NCBI RefSeq assembly: GCF_016918735.1
Contig: NZ_JAFFPR010000050.1
Span: forward strand, 314,747-378,746
DNA from: Leptospira abararensis
GTDB lineage: Bacteria; Spirochaetota; Leptospiria; Leptospirales; Leptospiraceae
Length of the DNA stretch: 64,000 nucleotides
Direction: 5' to 3'
Position numbers and translations under genes: made by a program. Each line of letters opens with the position of its first letter. The stretch's first letter is position 1. Shown piece by piece: positions 62,778 to 64,000 of the stretch. Under the pieces are notes generated by a model that worked only from the letters and a program-made list of their open reading frames with translations, was not told where the DNA came from and searched no databases.

Positions 62778-63512
62778 TTATTTCTTTAGGTCTTTTAAAT
62801 ACTGAATGCTTTCTTTCTCAGCAGCTTCTTGTTTGGTAAGGCTTGCGGCTAATAGATCTCTTAATTCACAATAAAGATAGATTGAGGCAAAAATGGAATC
62901 GAAGATCGAGTTAAATTCATAAATAGCTAAAGTTGACTTCAAACTTTCGATATCAGGTTTAGAAAGAAGAAAGTCCAGTTTGCGAACACCTCTGGGATTT
63001 TTTTCATATTTTAAATGAAGCATGGGACCGAGGACGTTACCTCTTAAAAATGTGAGAAAATCAATGGCTTCAAATAATTCCCCTCGTCCGAGTTTGGTGG
63101 CAGCATAATGAATCCAAACCCAAAATCTGTCTTCAATCCATTGAAAATTGATATTTGGCCAAATCGCAGTCGTTTTTTTATAGATAGTGGGGATTTGATT
63201 GTATCGATCGAATATAATTTTTGGATTTTCTACTCGATTGTTAAAATCCTGTATCTGAATAAATTTGAGATCTACATGGAGTAGTGGTGAATTGTATAAA
63301 CAAATCAGCAATCGATTTTCGCCCACATGTTCTCCGGTAAAACCAACGAGTAGATTCCCGATTTGATTAGCGAAGTGATTCATTTCTATTGGTGAAAATG
63401 TAACATGATTTTCTGTAATCAAAACTATATCTAAATCGGAATATTTGTCTAGTTCGTCGGTAATTGCAGAACCTGCACAGCAAATGGCAATAAATCGGGG
63501 ATCCAACTTCAC
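62778..63512 (-). CDS. Minimal nucleotidyltransferase-like protein, start uncertain
   Basis: 244 residues from GTG 63512. The pol-beta motif is GSAITDELDKYSDLDIVL (GS-x9-DLD) with a third carboxylate expected near LLHVDLKF. This is the aminoglycoside-adenylyltransferase-like family of free-standing enzymes. The natural N-terminus seems longer: the frame upstream reads (x)APTDIFKNYIDNLINVV to an ATC codon at 63563-63561, with AAAGG nine bases before it, where an ATG would be expected. So GTG 63512 may only be a fallback start. Confidence 0.7.
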   Translation of the reverse strand: MKLDPRFIAICCAGSAITDELDKYSDLDIVLITENHVTFSPIEMNHFANQIGNLLVGFTGEHVGENRLLICLYNSPLLHVDLKFIQIQDFNNRVENPKIIFDRYNQIPTIYKKTTAIWPNINFQWIEDRFWVWIHYAATKLGRGELFEAIDFLTFLRGNVLGPMLHLKYEKNPRGVRKLDFLLSKPDIESLKSTLAIYEFNSIFDSIFASIYLYCELRDLLAASLTKQEAAEKESIQYLKDLKK

Positions 63513-63900
63513 AACGTTTATTAAATTGTCTATGTAGTTTTTAAAGATGTCCGTTGGTGCGATTGTCTTTATCCTTTATCAAGTTAGGTGAAATTTAATT
63601 TAGAAGTGCAATTTTTTAACTTATGAGAATTCTTTCAAAACATTATCTATTTTATGCGGTTATTTATATTAATGAAATGCTAAAATGTGAATAACTCGAT
63701 AAAAAATTTGAAGTTGTTTTTCTTATTTTGAGTTAAATGTCTGCGCACCTATCTGATCTTCTTTCAAGGTCAAATTTATTTTTTTATTCAGTGTTTATGC
63801 GAATAACCATTGATTTCAATCGACAGTTGTTTATATGTATTGCATATAAAGGCCCACCAAGATGAATCTTTCGCTCCAATCTAGATAGTTTCAGTATTAA

Positions 63901-64000
63901 AAAAAAATAGAATCATGCGGTTGTGACGGCACCAACTATGTAATTACTGTGTCAACAAAACCATCGACTCAGACCTGTACGATGAGTAATGGCTTTGGTC
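63901..64000 (+). pseudogene. N-terminally truncated fragment of a repeat-domain surface protein
   Basis: Reading from 63910 to the window edge gives ESCGCDGTNYVITVSTKPST then QTCTMSNGFG. The phrase TVSxxP...QTCTxxNGxGT is typical of repeated beta-sandwich domains in large Leptospira/proteobacterial surface proteins. The frame is closed by TAA at 63898 and has no start codon; A9 at 63899-63907 precedes it. The right part is outside the window. The 388 bases 63513-63900 otherwise hold only the extended start of the nucleotidyltransferase gene and AT-rich DNA. Confidence 0.35.

Noticed and set aside
1..64000. tRNA, rRNA or insertion-sequence genes
   Set aside because: No tRNA cloverleaf, rRNA segment, transposase or terminal inverted repeat of an IS was recognised by eye; a tRNAscan or IS search would be needed to exclude them fully.

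Overview
The window looks like a chromosomal segment of a saprophyte-type Leptospira or a close spirochaete. The lineage call is an inference from gene content: a flbD-motA-motB-fliL flagellar motor cluster beside LPS genes, a spirochaete-type SPASM radical-SAM gene next to an SpsF-like transferase, many short lipoproteins with loose lipoboxes, SBBP-repeat lipoproteins, AT-rich DNA with frequent TTG/GTG starts, and no rRNA, tRNA, CRISPR array or insertion sequence that I could find.

Layout. 1-302: start of an ExbB/TolQ-type channel protein, cut by the window edge. 388-5719 (minus): deaminase, membrane protein, KtrB, KtrA and a BtuF-like binding protein in one tight run. 5737-8865 (plus): MATE transporter and a cNMP-domain patatin lipase. 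8954-10623 (minus): an AT-rich accessory pair, HTH-ImmA protease plus DUF4411 PIN-like protein, flanked by inverted repeats. 10839-13451 (minus): zinc-ribbon / helical / SPFH operon resembling Bacillus ydjG-ydjI. 13537-16668 (plus): DUF1549/DUF1553 and DUF1501 proteins, a pair best known from Planctomycetes. 16665-18495: lipoprotein and porin. 18643-25092: gmd, then STAS, a double-cNMP-domain regulator, and an rnd-nudix-VWA-TPR operon. 25134-29118 (plus): purF-queD-queC and an SBBP lipoprotein. 29363-31733: transhydrogenase pntAB-pntB and a response regulator. 31805-38219 (minus): lysC, SurA-like protein, spiro-SPASM protein, SpsF/PseG-like fusion, TPR protein. 38324-41581: desaturase, small envelope proteins, MDR dehydrogenase. 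41652-46669 (plus): MlaD-like protein, glycosyltransferase, flbD, motA, motB, fliL, kdsB. 46755-49965: AraC regulator divergent from a hydrolase and an alcohol dehydrogenase. 50163-57066 (minus): Kef-type antiporter, then a TolC-HlyD-ABC exporter set. 57114-64000: small accessory genes (YceI, DUF1801, AAC(3)-I-like GNAT, TetR/SDR, GFA, ArsR/SRPBCC, nucleotidyltransferase) with several intergenic repeats.

Most distinctive points: the ABC exporter at 54808-57066 has lost Walker A, the signature motif, the Walker B glutamate and the H-loop histidine while staying in an intact HlyD/TolC operon; the HTH-ImmA/DUF4411 pair looks like a transferred toxin-antitoxin or defence-like module; a zinc-ribbon/SPFH operon carries an unrecognised helical partner; a spirochaete-specific SPASM/SpsF-PseG operon probably modifies a surface glycan or protein. 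FlbD has no ATG/GTG/TTG start and appears to use CTG; a nucleotidyltransferase appears to have ATC where its ATG should be; and a small lipoprotein gene is out of frame with its natural signal peptide by one T in a T7 run.
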